Shown here: positions 11,216 to 23,787 of the stretch, piece after piece
Position numbering within the stretch: the first letter of the stretch is position 1
Layout of the letters: each line of letters begins with the position of its first letter
NCBI GenBank assembly: GCA_023053575.1
Contig: JAKZAP010000003.1
Location: forward strand, 33,300,228-33,364,227
Direction: 5' to 3'
Length of the DNA stretch: 64,000 nucleotides
Source: Branchinecta lynchi
Taxonomy: Eukaryota; Arthropoda; Branchiopoda; Anostraca; Branchinectidae
Translations under genes and position numbers: made by a program
The notes under the pieces: model-generated
What the model saw: the letters and a program-made list of their open reading frames with translations, nothing else
Told to the model about the DNA's origin: nothing
The model's database searches: none

Positions 11216-12633
11216 AGACAGGTTCTTTAAGTATGGTTCACACCGTTCGGGAAACATCTACAGAGTACGTCTGCATAACATTTTGTTTTTATTTATTTCT
11301 TCACATCCGTCGAAATCAGTGAGTACATAAAAAGAGAAAAGCAAAAGAATATGCACATAAATTACAACACCAAGTAGCCTCTTCGTATTCATCTATCAAC
11401 AACAAACCTCATAGAAACGATATAATCAAACCTCGTAGAAACGACACAGGCTAATCCTAAATATTTCTTGACGATGACAACTATTTCGATGTAATGGCGC
11501 CAAATTTTTACTCAAAGAAGCAAACCAGCTCTAGGTTTATTTTCTGTCTTATTTGTAACAGTTGTCATATCTTTCTAATCATTGGTCATTTCTGTACTGA
11601 ATTCGTAACGGTTACAGCGAAAGTTGAGACATGAGACATAAGATGCAGTTAAAACGTTTGGTAAATGCTGAATTAAACACATAACTAATAAATATTCCTT
11701 GAGCCCCAGCTGACTTAGAAACATGTATTCAAATAATGCATAAAACGGATACGTCAGCTACGATGCTTTAGCAGCGGTATTTCGGACCTTCTAAATAAAC
11801 AAAGTAAGACCGTAGAAAACGATAACAAGATATTGCTAAGACTAGGATAAATAGTAAAGAGAGTATATTTCCCAATCGCACGCTCGCTGATCTGTCCCGA
11901 TTAACAGCTGGCCTAATTCGGTTGCCAGATTTTGTTGCTTAATTATATAAAAAAAGTGATAATAGATAACCTATCTGTATAGCAACAAGCTTCAGCAGCA
12001 TCAAGGTAACAGTAAATTTGGCAGACCTTTAGCAGATATTTGATGGGAGTTAGCTTTGCTTGTCGCCGTCACTGTAGCCTACATAATTCTTGTAAAATTA
12101 ATTGGCCTAATTTAATCTAATCGGACGTCTAATTTAGCTAAAAGCTTAAACTCTTGCTTATTCGGCATTTCATATTATCCCTAAGCCCCTTATGGAATTA
12201 TAAGTAATCCCCGCCTTTCGCCATTGTTTTGTTTTGTACCTACAACTTTTTCGCCGAAAGCCTGAAGGTCCGTCGACAACTCTCACACATATGAACATAA
12301 TGAGGTTCAGTGTGTTGTTTTTCATGTTGGTCTGTGTTATGTTTTGGGTTTCTTTGGGTTGCTTGTTTTCCACACTTTTTACCACTGCGCGTTCAGTTTT
12401 CAAATATATTGCGTTCAGCCGCCGCGCCGGAGAGCCAGAAGGCTAGATAGAGTCGAAAAGCGCTAACGTGAAAATCGCTAATTTCGCGCGCCAAGTAGTG
12501 CCATTTCCGAAAGCCGATATTTTTGGGACATTTTTCGTGGAAAAATTATTGAGAGTTGTGCTTTAACGACGAATGTAATGATAAATAAATACAAAATAAA
12601 GCATGGTAGGGAGCATGCATATTTCCTTTTTTT
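11216..12633. other. No gene recognised
   Basis: Contains only the partial hammerhead-like copy 2. Frames of 70-77 codons on both strands at 12170-12446 overlap each other and show no motif. Confidence 0.5.
11738..11793 (-). repeat. Hammerhead-like repeat, copy 2 (partial)
   Basis: The complement gives GGTCCGAAATACCGCTG and AGCTGACGTATCCG; the upstream half including CTGACGA is missing. Confidence 0.55.
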
Positions 12634-14947
12634 ATGGCACTTGAGCTTACTCAAGTGCCATATAGCGATTGTAATTTCTGTCCGTCAGTCGGTCTGTCGG
12701 TCTGTCGGTCCCGGTTTTGCTAGTTCGGGCACTTCCAGATAAGCTAGGACGATGAAACTTGGCAGGCATATCAGGAACTGGACCAGATTAAATTAGAAAT
12801 TGTCGCTTCCTCGATCCGACCATCTGGAGGGGAGTGGAGGGAGGGGGAATCCGGAAAAAATAGGAAAAATTAGATATTTTTTGCTTACGAACGGGTGATC
12901 GGATCTTAATGAAACTTGATATCTGGAAGGACTTCGTGTCTCGGACCCTCCATTTTAAATCCAGACCGGATCCGGTGACACTGGGGGGAGTTGGAGGGGG
13001 AAACCGGAAATCTTGGAAAACACTTAGAGTGGAGGGATCCGGATAAAACTTCGTGGTAAGTACGAACAAAAGTCCTAGATACGTGACTGATACAACCGGA
13101 ACGGATCCGCTCACTTTGGGGGAGTTGGAGGGGGGGGGGGGGAGAAGTCCGAATTTGTAGTGATCCCGCGAGTTCCGTGCTTCCTGATGTGCTGGGACGG
13201 TGGAAATTGACAGGCATGTCTGGGACCCGACCAGATTAAATAGGAAATCGTCAATTCCCCGATTCGACCATCTGGGGGGGGGAGTGGAGGGAGGGTGAAG
13301 CCAAAATTTGAGGTATTTTCAGCTTGCGAACGGGTGATCGGATCTTGATTAAAATTGATATTTAGGATGACCTCGTGTCTCAGACATCTCACTTTAAATC
13401 CAGGCTGGATCCGATGACACTGGGGGGAGTTGGAGGAGGGAACCGGAAATTTTGAGAAACGCTTAAAGTGGAGAGATCGGGATGAAACTTGGTGGGAAAA
13501 ACAAGCAAAGGTCCTAGACACGTCATTGACATAACCGGACCGGATCAGGGCACTGTGGGGGAGTTGGGGTGGGGGTCCGGATTTCTAGCGATCTCGCGAG
13601 TTCGGCATACTTCCTGATGTCCTAGGGCGATGAAACTTGGCAGGTATGTCAGGGATCCGAACAGATTGACTTGAGAACAGCCGTTTTCCCGACCCGACCA
13701 TCGTGGAGGGAGTGGTTGGATGGGAAGTCCGGAATCTAGTGGCGTGCATAACTTTCGAACGGGTGATCGGATTTGAATGAAACTTGTATGGTGAGCTATC
13801 GCCTCGGACGTTCAGTGTCACGTCCGGGTCGGGTCCGATACCTGTGGGGATGGGGGGGGGGGGGGGGTGGAAAACTCAAGAAACTCTAAAAGCAGAGGGA
13901 TTGGGACGAAACTTAATGGATGGAACAAGCATTAGGCCTAGATGAAATTGACAGAGCCAGATGGTTTCGGGGCTCTGTGGGGGAGTTGGAGGGGGTTTCC
14001 TGGAATTCCGGTAGTCGTGAGTTAGAATAGTTCCAGATGTAAAACGACAACGAAACTTTTCAGGCATATTAGCGACCCGAATTATCTTGACTTAAGAACC
14101 TGACACAACATACACCTGGAAACTTCCGTTCCTAGATCCGAGCATTTTTTGGGGAGCAAGAGAAGAGAAATATGGAAATTGACTTCTATAAATTGCGAAC
14201 GAGTGGTCTGATTCGAGTGAAACTTCATGGGTGATACGAATCGATGGCCTCGACATGTAAAAAATGCGTTCGAACCATATGCGACCACGATTAGGGGAAT
14301 TGGGGGTGGGGGACTTTTGACATGCACAAAAACCAAACGGATCGACCGAATGAGATGCAAATTCGACAGTGCCGAGTTTATGCGGCCTAGATTTGTTATT
14401 TGGCGTCCAGGCCGGATTCGGCCAAGGTAGGGGGGGGGGGGGGGGGTTACTGGAAACTTGCAGATAGGCTATGCTCCAATTTCAGTCAAACTTGATGGAC
14501 AGGAACAGGGAATTAAGAGATTGGGCCCGAACCGGCTCCGACAACTTTGGTGGGAGGGGGGGGGTACCGGAACTTTTTCAAAAATGCTCAGATTCGAGTG
14601 TGAAACTTGATACATGGCATAAACGAAGATGCTTTAGGTGGTCGATTTTTTTATTCCGAACCAGATTCGGCCACGGTAGGTGGAGATAGAGTGAGTACCG
14701 GAAATCGTGTAGCACGTCTAGGTATCAAACAAATGGATTTATTGGGATGAAAGTTTGAACAGTCATGTGCATTTGCTACAGACAATCGAGACGATGCCGG
14801 ATCTGCTCAGAAATGAGTGAATTTAAATATCCTATTCCTATTTCCGAACCGCATTTTTGGATGGCGGGTGTATTTTGTGACGTTCTCATCTACTTTCTTG
14901 TACAGTCTACTCGTACAAGTGCCATATGAGCTCGTAGCTCTTGTTCT
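12634..14947 (+). repeat. Family C tandem-core element, copy C1
   Basis: It opens with a perfect 12-bp hairpin (stem arms 12634-12645 and 12650-12661, loop CTTA). A GTCGGTCTGTCGGTC tract follows, then a core of diverged units, each with a GATGAAACTTGG-like motif. These motifs fall about 135-160 bp apart (about 12750, 12905, 13035, 13196) and form a higher-order repeat of about 430-445 bp, present four times or so (12735, 13180, 13605, 14030). G-runs recur once per unit (GTGGGGGGAGTTGGAGG type). It ends with CAAGTGCCATATGAGCTCGT and AGCTCTTGTT. Small ORFs across it are by-products of the repeat. It is pearl/DINE-like in layout. Confidence 0.82.
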
Positions 14948-15294
14948 CCGTTTTATCATGAAGAAGCACTTTGTTGCTAGTTTCGTTGTTTCTTGCTGTT
15001 AGTTCCCAATGTTAAGACAATCTGAGAATAGGGATGTTTATTGTGTTATCTTAGGTGTTTTGTATTTATTTTTATCTCTTTCTTTTGTATCCTAAACTCC
15101 GCTTTCCAAAATGGCGGGTGAGAAATAAATTAATTACTTACACTACTACTACTAGTTATTGTACTTCTGTCCGAGCTAACGAGGTCGTATCCCTGCTGGC
15201 CCCCAGGGATCGACATATATTGTTATGAAGTGTTTTTGAAATTTAAGAACTTGAGGTTTGAACCTGAACTTACTTGTTATATCTTATTTTCCAG
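14948..15294. other. Sequence upstream of the EML coiled-coil exon
   Basis: No promoter element or first exon could be recognised. A pyrimidine-rich stretch precedes the acceptor at 15293-15294. Confidence 0.45.
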
Positions 15295-15450
15295 ATGAAA
15301 TGCTTGAGCATGAAAATGAAGCCCTTAAGGAGAGAGTACACGGGCTCGAGAGAAGAGTTCACGACCAAACGGACGAAATTCTTTGCCTGCGAGCGACCTT
15401 AGCGGATGTTCTGAGAAGGTTAAACTCCCTCGAGTCCATAACGTCAAAAG
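15295..15450 (+). CDS. EML: EML gene, coiled-coil (TD domain) exon
   Basis: Exon of an echinoderm microtubule-associated protein-like protein. EML proteins bind microtubules; in EML1-4 a short N-terminal coiled coil (TD domain) makes them trimers. Seen: acceptor TTTTCCAG before 15295, donor GTAAAA at 15451, and 52 codons read after two bases that finish a split codon. The peptide is a heptad-rich helix ending in LRATLADVLRRLNSLE, which matches the family signature (LK.ALADVLRRL). The exon enters after codon base 1 and exits after codon base 1. An upstream exon carrying the start codon should exist but was not found; an internal Met near the exon start could be an alternative start. A SINE tail lies about 8 bases past the donor. 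I infer an EML1-4-type paralogue because only these carry the coiled coil. Confidence 0.88.
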
Positions 15451-15457
15451 GTAAAAA

Positions 15458-15905
15458 CTTTATAAGTAGTGACCTGAAAGACAAAAGTGCTCCTGTGGCG
15501 GGATTTGAACCCACGACCTTGTTCTTACAAGGCCGCTGGTGTACTACTGAGGTAGCGTTCCAGCAACTTATTATTAGTTACGATGGTTACTATTCTTGTT
15601 ATTAGTGCCGTTCCAGAGCCCGCCGTAAAAAGTAAATTGGCTCCTCCCACTTATTATTTTCGTTCCGCGACTGTTACGATCGTTACAATTTACTTATGGT
15701 GGTCGCGAGCATCATAAGTGATAATAACTATCGATGCTGCAGGAACTCCCGTAAGAGTGGTGACGTATGTTCGCGTTATTATTATTTTCGTTCCAGAGAG
15801 CGTGATAACTACCACAATACGGCGCTCGCCACTCCCCTTATCATCGTAACATGTAATAACTTCACTGGAACGCTACCTGAGCTTCAGGTGGATTTTGAAT
15901 ATAGT
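15458..15905 (-). mobile_element. tRNA-derived SINE copy 1, split by a MITE
   Basis: On the minus strand a tRNA-like head contains B-box GGGTTCAAATCC (complement of 15500-15515) and a degraded A-box region. The tail matches copies at 26235 and 49872 and ends in TCACTACTTATAA. The MITE at 15551-15877 interrupts the head; removing it with one TGA restores TACTGAGCT, aligned with ATGAGCT in the other copies. The tail begins about 8 bp downstream of the EML exon donor. Confidence 0.75.
15551..15877. mobile_element. MITE with GGTAGCGTTCCAG TIRs, TSD TGA
   Basis: Perfect 13-bp inverted ends: GGTAGCGTTCCAG at 15551-15563 and CTGGAACGCTACC at 15865-15877. Flanked by TGA at 15548-15550 and 15878-15880. 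The interior is AT-rich with GTTACTA/TTATTA motifs and no coding capacity. The insertion is inside a SINE, so the empty site can be checked against other SINE copies. Confidence 0.85.
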
Positions 15906-18405
15906 TCATACACGACTGCAGTATTCAGTTTCATTTTTGTCAGTTTATATTTAAAGAGAAAAAATACGCAACTAAAATACTGTTCCTGCCAGAAAGTCCT
16001 TTCAACCGGCTTTCAAAGGGCTTTCAACCGGTTTTTAACCGAATAAAAAACCTATTTAATACTTTAGATTTAGTTTTTTAAAGAAAATATATTTACAAAA
16101 ATTATTTCAAAAATTTAAATGAGATAAGTAATTTCAAAATATGGGTTTATTTTCGAAAGTTAGGAGACGTGAATAGTTTAAAGTGGGTAAAAATATATTA
16201 AAAATAACGTCATTGAGGGATGGAGAGCCATAAAAAGTGCGAAATCTGATTTCCTAGTTTTTAAATGATATAAAAGTAAGTTAATTAAAAAAGATGCCAC
16301 AGAAAAAGACAAAAAAAAACCCATCTAACTGAATATCCTATATAAAGGAGCGTGCTACTGGGCGCCGAAGACGAATTCGTCTTAGCAGTTCATATTCCCA
16401 CGTCAACCGTATGATAAGAAAGAACGTCTTTTTCTTGGGACTTCGGATTGCAAAAACATCTTGAATCTAAAGGAACTCAAATTTCTATTAAATCTGGCAA
16501 AATCTGGCAAAATTGTACCCACTGAGACCTCCTTGGGCCTTGGAATTGTTGTGCATAATGATTATTGTTTTACGTTCTTTCTAGCTCTTTTTGAAAAGAA
16601 ATCGTCATGCATAACAGGAAAAATAAAGTATTGGAATAATCGTCAGTCAAATAAAACCTTTATTTTGCGTAATCTGTTCGTAGCCTATTATCGCCGAAGA
16701 ATGCGGAAAAATAACACTTTACTTTTGGCCATTTAGTCATGACCAGAATGTTTGAATTTTGATGTTCAGGATAATTTTGTCTTAAAGTCTTATCTGATAT
16801 TTTCAGTTGACTGTTTGTCTTGCAATCAGTGTTGCTCCATTGCAAAAATAAAAATTGATTCCACAAAATCGAGTTGAATCTTTTCGGTGACAACTATAGT
16901 CTGAGGTGTGTCTCTTTCGAAGTTATGTGTAGTAGGCTTTAGTTACTTGGGCCTTTTATGGACTAGTCGTTTTGGGTCGCGCTGAGCACAGTTGCTACTC
17001 ATATAATATATTTTTTTCCTAAAGATTATGTTTTCTAACATACTCGTGATCTTTCTCTAGAATTTCAAGTCATCGCTCTAAAACTTCACTTGAGCCGTTA
17101 ATTGCTTACGAACCATGAAACCTGTAGGCCCAGTGCCTTCCGTCGAATTGTTCAAATAAAAGAAAAACACGAATGTCCTTTGAGATCCAAGTATCCCGCC
17201 AAGTGTCATCTTTTGTTGAGAGTTGAAGCCATTAACCTAAACCAACAGTTGCGTAATTGAATTTGTTCGGGATTTTACAAAAATAGAAATTCCTACCTCC
17301 CGATTTCTGCACGATTTTGGGGTATCATCCCTGTTAGTTTTAAGGAGTAAGGAGCGGTGGATTGGTGCTGTAGACTGGTGGTGACGAGTGAAAGCAGAAT
17401 TTCCGTGAAAAAAAGAACTGATGTTCCTTTTTGCAGCTTTCTATTGTGCTTGAAATGTATGTGGGAATTGCTGCTCCTGAAAATTAGCTAATATTTCAAA
17501 AGGCAGTAAAATTTAATCCATTTATTACATCAAACAATGGCTAAAAACGGAATGTCAGGTATGATTCGTGAGCGATATTTCGGACCTTCTTGGAAAGGTC
17601 CCTCGTCAGGCTATTGAAATTTTTTGTTGAATTGGTACGTAGCTTAACTGAAGAGACGAACGTGCAAACGATTGCTGTGTTTTCAGCCATTGTTTATGTT
17701 TCCTAGTCAGCTTGGGCTCAAGAGTATTTAATTAATATGTTAGAATTGAATTATCTGTACACATAATGCCATGGCAATTCCACAACCAAATTGATAAATT
17801 AAATTGATTATATAGGACTTGATTTACAAGATCTGCATACCTCACGTTGCTATTTAAAAAACCCTGAGACCATGATTTTCCCGGAAAAACAAATATGCAT
17901 TCGTTTTTTGGCAATAGGCTTTGTTTCACTACCAGCAATTATTCAGCAGTGAGTTACTTTTGAATTGTGACGTTTTTGGATTCCGCAAACCTATAACCTT
18001 GTCTGCGTGCCTTGGGCCTTTGGCTAATGAGGGTTTTTTGGACGAATGGCGAATTTCAGGCTTTTGGAAAATACAAGCTTACGGCCAACCTCTCTAGGGT
18101 GATAAGTTCGATGTAATCGTCGCTAAGGCGAACAACTTTATGCTAACTCACCAGCAGCATTTGCCCACGCTCAACATTTTGGTCTTGCGCTTCGGTAGCA
18201 ACACTCCCAGTCTTACTCCATTTTTTTTTAAGAAAGTACGTCATTGGTGAGGAAGGGTTGCGTCACTATGTCGATCCGTCATTTCGTCCTCTCGAAAAAT
18301 CCGACCACCGTAAGATGAGAACTGACAGGTGGACGAAATGACGGATTTCGTAGGTGAACATACGGGTTGCCGCCTTACCCGTTTTCTGTACCCGCGCCAT
18401 TTTAG
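15906..18405. other. Intron sequence, no gene recognised
   Basis: AT-rich, with TTTCAACCGGYTTTYAACCG repeats near 16000 and hammerhead-like copy 3. Nothing else is supported. Confidence 0.5.
17535..17615 (-). repeat. Hammerhead-like repeat, copy 3
   Basis: Core at 17578-17609 on the minus strand: CTGACGA, stem GGACCTT with complement AAGGTCC (perfect 7 bp), then GAAATATCGC. Relative to copy 1 the stem bases change on both sides together, which keeps pairing. Confidence 0.65.
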
Positions 18406-18543
18406 GCAGTCACACCAACAGCCCTGGACCCTCGAGTCCCGCAAGGGGGGCGCCAGTTAGGGCGGCGTCCCCTAAGCTAGCGCCACCTCGTCCGTCTACG
18501 CTGATTGAAGAAGACAATTTCGATGCCAGCTCTGACGATAAAA
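18406..18543 (+). CDS. EML: Probable EML Pro/Ser-rich linker exon
   Basis: Candidate exon joining in phase to 15295-15450: acceptor CCATTTTAG before 18406, and the split Gly codon (G + GC) keeps the frame open. The peptide is rich in Pro, Ser, Ala and basic residues (SHTNSPGPSSPARGAPVRAA) and turns acidic at the end (IEEDNFDASSDDK). This suits the disordered basic region between the EML coiled coil and HELP domain, which is poorly conserved. The proposed donor (A, then GTAAAT at 18544) is weak and leaves one base, whereas the next recognised exon needs two. So another exon, a different donor or an indel must intervene. The frame stays open to 18746. No domain match supports it, only composition and phase. 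Confidence 0.55.
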
Positions 18544-21120
18544 GTAAATCGTATTTCTGCTATTTGGCAGTGACTAACGACTTAACCAACGAGCTAGTAA
18601 ATCGTGAAGTAAGAGGGGAGGAACCAAGCATGTTGACCACACGAGCCCACTATAAAATGAGCTACTTCCTAGTGCGAAAATATCTCTGTCTATGGAGTTA
18701 TATTGCTGTGCCGCTTCCCTCATGTGAGTTAGTTCGCATGTACTGACACTTATACCCCATATTGTATTGTTATATCTGTTTTATTTACATAATGAAGAAA
18801 ATAATGAGACAGAAAAGTATACAATTAAAAGTCAAGATTAAACGATTCACTTTAAAATACTCGTACCCTAAGACCCCCAAGGGTATTTTTCACTGGCTAT
18901 AGGATAAGGACAAATATCTTGGAAGGGGAGGGGGAAGTGCACGGGACTAAGGGCTTAGTGTGAAGTAGTTGAATATTCTAGTCTATTGCTCATCGTTATA
19001 AAAATAGCGACAAATTAATTTCCGTCTCATTCGTGTCCAGCGTAGATAAAGTAGGCTATGCCCAGCCTAAATTTAAGATTGTTTTTTTTTGTCTCGAGAA
19101 GATAAAGGAGTCCTATTTCCCATCGTGCTTTTGTTGGGCTAACTTTGTTGTTCGCAAAGCGGTCTTTAGTATTCGTAGCAAGTCTTCACTGTCTGTCAGC
19201 AGCGCGCTTCTGTTGTCACAAGTAATTGGTAACCTCCCCTTTTGCTCACTCAAGCTCTGTGTGAAATCGTGAAACTTGACTAATCTATATTTTTTGTTTT
19301 CTTTTGGCCTTGTCGGTTTGATTTGTGGTTTGTTACCCATTTGCCTGCATTCGTTCATGCTTTACTGATGTTTCTTATAAAGCATGCTCTAGTTCTTTTA
19401 CCGTGGGGGGGGGGGCATTTTCTAGGCTATAATCAAGACTCGGATGTCTTTCTGTCATATACGCCTTCGCCCAAGGCTTAGCTCCATTGGATCGGATGGT
19501 TTGTAGGGAACGGACAAACGAAGTCGCAAAGAGGCTCCACTGGATCCGGTCGTGAGTTGGGGACAGCGAGTTAAAGTGTCGCAGACGGCGCACCTAACGA
19601 CTAAATGCTAACTTTCTACCCGAAGGTCGGAAGAGCCCGGAGGCTTGCCGGGGGTTCATTCCAAGAAGAAGAAGAATTGGCGAAGCGGGGCAACTGCCAG
19701 GACAGTCCATTTGTTTTTTTGCCGTTAGTAGCGATTTTCTGTCACAGTATCGCGAAACTTTGGAAACCACAAGCTCTGGTTAGCCTCTGCCCCCGGACAT
19801 TATGAACAGCGATACGAATCCTCGAAGACCGGTTTTATGACACTGCTAACGTGACGACGGGAAGAGCTGGGGTCCGACAGTCACTATCGTACGGTCATTG
19901 TGATGTGTTTATAGATTGCGGTTGAGACTGATAATCTTGTAGGTTCAGGGAACCAGAGGGAAACTGAAAACCTATCCCGAACAGATGAGGAAATATCCGA
20001 CGGAGCCTCTGACTCCTCCATGCGAGACCGAGGCAGCGGAGGCTCGAGCCGCATACCCACGAGAAGTAAAATTTGAAGTTTCCGCTACAAAATAACACGC
20101 AAATCCTTGACAGCTCGTTGGTTGTGGTTTTACTAGTTGTGTACTGGCGGTGGGTGTGTTGTTCCAGTAATACTTTTATGTTTTTCGGTTCGTTTGACTC
20201 AATGAAGTTTGGTAAAATGACTAGTTACTCTTTGATTTATCGATTTTGGTTTGAATATTTATTAACAGTGCTTGCTAATCCTTGCTTTGGAGCTTGTAAC
20301 CTGGCTGATAAGTAACATTGATTATCTTGCCTTGGTATGTCTCGGTAGGTAGATACTGATGTAACAAAGTGTACCCGACCCTGGCGGTGCGGTGTGGTGT
20401 TTTTATGCAACTTCGTTCTTCTTTGTTGACTTAGCTCAACGGATACGTCAGCTGAGTTGACTTGTGCAGCATTTCGGCCCTCCTTGGCAAGGGTCCTCCT
20501 CAGGCTCAATGCTAGAAAAATAATTTTTGAATGTTAATTCGAGCAAATTGAGTTGACTTAAGCATGAGGTCTTCCAGGTCTGGCTTCGTTTAAAAAACGA
20601 AATGATTATCAAGATATCCCTTAGGAGGTAATGCCCTTCAAATAATTTATGTTGATCAGGTTTCAGGAAAACTTCTATCCACAGTAGTGGAGATTAATTT
20701 GAGATTAATATCAGTGAAAACGTTGGCTAATAATTCGGCAGCTGGACAGAGGTCGCGACTGGATTCCTGTCAGATTTTCCGCCGTCATCCTTCCTCGCGG
20801 AAAAGTTGAGATTTTTTGTCAACGGAATGTACAGGAAGTCCCACCGGAAAAACCCGACCGCCTTTCCCTACCATTAATCGCTTGTGACAGATTTCTTACG
20901 GTGAAGTAATATTGGCTAAATCTGAGGGGTTCCTAAGTAAAATCTTCTTTCTCATTCGTCTCTACCTCAAATGATTATATCCCGATCATTCATTATCTCC
21001 ATTTAATCGGGTTAACTCGCTTTATATTATGAATTCTAAAGTTAAAAATACTATTTGCCTTCGAAGCTGAAATGAAGACTGTCTTAGACTTTAGCAAGGA
21101 CATACATAAATGTTTACAGT
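18544..21120. other. Intron sequence, no gene recognised
   Basis: Holds hammerhead-like copy 4 and a G-run at 19405-19416. I looked here for the exon needed to correct the EML phase and could not identify one. Confidence 0.45.
20440..20510 (-). repeat. Hammerhead-like repeat, copy 4
   Basis: Core at 20472-20503 on the minus strand: CTGAGGA, GGACCCTT..GAGGGCC stem, GAAATGCTGC, then GCTGACGTATCCG. One wobble pair in the stem. Confidence 0.6.
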
Positions 21121-21400
21121 GGTCGCGTTCCGCAAACTTAACAATTGTTAACAATCGTTAAGTTTACTTCGGGGCGCAGCTAACGGCAGCTTTAACGCTC
21201 GTTAACTTTAGTTCTATAATTGTTAACTATTTCGTAGCGATTCTCACCGACCATCGTTACAAAACAGTTAACAATCGTTAAGCTCTGGAACGGAAATTGT
21301 AGGTGGGCGGAGCTTAAATTTCGAAATCAGAAACGTGGAACGCAAATTGTCAACAACTGTTAACTATTTGTTAAAGATCGTTAAGTTCCGGAACGCAACC
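21121..21400. mobile_element. MITE with GGTYGCGTTCCG TIRs, TSD AGT
   Basis: Left end GGTCGCGTTCCGCAAACTTA (21121), right end reading inward GGTTGCGTTCCGGAACTTAA (from 21400). AGT flanks both sides (21118-21120, 21401-21403). The interior has repeated GTTAACAATCGTTAAG blocks in both orientations, so the whole 280 bp can fold on itself. Non-coding. Confidence 0.8.
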
Positions 21401-22889
21401 AGTATCAGCGCAATAACCCTTTTTATCAGGCACATTATCCTGTAGTAATTACCTACTCCCCGGCACCTGCTGTAGGCTACACCCTTTCCCGGAATCGGTC
21501 TTTTTTTTTTTTTTTTTTTTACCCGTAGCCATAATTTAACTTATTTTTATAATACGTAAAGAAAAAAGAAAACAAAAATCTTATTTCGTACTTTTTGTGG
21601 CTACTCCTCCTTCCCTCAGTGACGTTAATTTTAATATATTTTTACCCATTTTTAACTATTTACGTCACTTAACTTTTGAAAATAAGCCCGTATTGTATTT
21701 ACTATTCTTCCCCCCTAAGACATTTTATTTTTATTTTTGTCTGTCCTACAAACCTCAACCATAAATTGAAATTTTACTCCCAACCAAACTATTGTAAATT
21801 ACGAAAAATAAAAAAATAAAACCAGAAAGATTTTACCGTACCATACATATAAGTTGAAAAAACGACAGAAAGGGACAAATATATCTTTCCAACTATAAAC
21901 AAATATAAAACATATCCAACTCCACACAATATTTAAATTATACTATAAAACGCAAAATCCGACCGTTTCATCGGTCTGAAACGTCAGAAACCAGCGGTGC
22001 CGGCCATAAATGTGGGGATTCCTGCTTCTCAGCATGCTAATTTAAATGTTTGAAGACTTGACACCCGGTGCCGGGCACTGTTCAATCGGGCACTTGCTAA
22101 ACATTAAAATCGACAGTGGGCAACCCCTTGCTTTTCTTATACCCAAAACTTTAATCTTGGTTGGAGTCACCAGGTGTAGACTTCATGAAACCGGACACCA
22201 GGTCTTTAAAACGAATGTTCATCCTGACTTGAGCTTTTGGGTCACTTTGACATATAACTCACTTTCTTCTTCAGAACCATTTCGGCTAATTTCTTTTTGG
22301 AATTTCTAGCCCCCCTCCCTCTTGGCACGCCTGTAATGCGAGTCCGTCTACCACCAGATGTCAGAAACGGCGAGGGTACGCCGGATAGAAAATATGGACC
22401 TTCCAGGTCAAGACCTAGCAGTACAATAATCACCAGGTAAATATTTTGTTCCAACCTTCTTGACGGATAAGTGGTAGGGTAAGTAGTAAATTCAGTGGGG
22501 CTAAATGGATAAGTCAGCTGATATTTGTTTCAGCGGTATTTAGACTTTTCTTGGCAAGGGTCCTATTCAGGCTCTAAATGCAGACGTGAATCGCAGTAAC
22601 GAACTAACAACAGAGCTTCATAATCTTAACTGTAAATGTCTCTTTCTATCATCCTAAGAATTCGAGCCCCCTAGTGCTTTTTTTGGAATCGAAAATACTA
22701 CAATCTTCCTTTCAACTTTTTCGTCATAATAAAAAACCGTAAATATTTTCGTCAGACCGAATTGTTGTCCGGTTCTTCGGTTTTTCGATGGTCGTTAGGT
22801 GGTTGAGTCTGTACACTTCAGCTTTATTTAAGTTTGACGAAGGAAGAGTTGCCATAATCTCAGATAGAAATATCTCCTAAGATGCGCCC
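21401..22889. other. Intron sequence with low-copy repeats
   Basis: 21450-21500 resembles 3549-3605. A T-run lies at 21500-21521, and hammerhead-like copy 5 at 22505. No gene. Confidence 0.45.
22505..22575 (-). repeat. Hammerhead-like repeat, copy 5 (degraded)
   Basis: The minus strand keeps GAGCCTGAATAGGACCCTTG, CCAAGAAAAG and GCTGACTTATCC, but CTGACGA and CGAAA are mutated. Confidence 0.55.
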
Positions 22890-23235
22890 TTCAGAAAATG
22901 CGATGACGTATTGCCGCCAGATGCGCTATAGAGAAACAAAATCAATCACACGTTAGATTTTGTATAATTCATCTAAAGGGGAATAAGCGATTATGCTTTA
23001 GATACATACCGAGTTGCCCGTTAGCCCCGTGGAAAAGTCGACCAGCAGTCGGCACTGAAGGCCGAAGCCAGGAGCGAAAAACTTGGATGAAGTTTGTCAG
23101 AACGGAGTAGGGTAGAGCATACATAGAGGCAAAGGTGTTTTAAACAATTTTAAAGATGTGCTTATTTACTTTATGCTAGCACATCTAGCAGCAAAACAAG
23201 AACTAATCTGGAAGAATTTTGTGAATAGCGTATTC
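22890..23235 (+). repeat. Dispersed repeat family E, copy 2
   Basis: Second copy of the family at 1680-2185, without the inserted hammerhead-like element, so it shows the empty site. Confidence 0.65.
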
Positions 23236-23787
23236 CCATCATTCCAGCCATTTTTCTCTCAATAACGCTACAGTTGTCTTTTCAACCAATATTTGTACCT
23301 TAATAAAAAGCAACATCATTGACGTAAACTGTCATAGTTTCAAAGGGAATTTCTTTTCTATTCAAAGACCGGGGCTGGAAATATGATGAAATTCGAACAT
23401 AGCAACTAGTTATGTACCCTACCGAACTCAATAGTATTCAAGTATAAGTCAAATTTGAAGCCACACAGTGTTATTTCTCTGAATCTTCTGCTCTTTCTGT
23501 GTCCTCTTACGGCCTGATTGCTTCCACTGAATTGCAACGGTTTTGCATTATTTTCGTGACCCCCCGAGTATCCCTATAGAAGAAAATGACCTTCTTAAAT
23601 CCAAATTTAAATTTTATTTATTTTATCGGTATTAGTTTGAACTGTGATATGTGATTGACTTTCTTGGACTATGTGACCGTGTGTGACTGTCCACCACTAT
23701 TTTAGTAAGAAAATCTAATATGGAATGAAACAATTCTTTTTTTTTCCGAATAAGAAATCACAATAAATCAACATGTTTTCTTTCTTA

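Noticed and set aside
12788..14360. Series of Pro-rich minus-strand proteins
   Set aside because: They come from the family C tandem core with its G-runs; the frames change with each unit.
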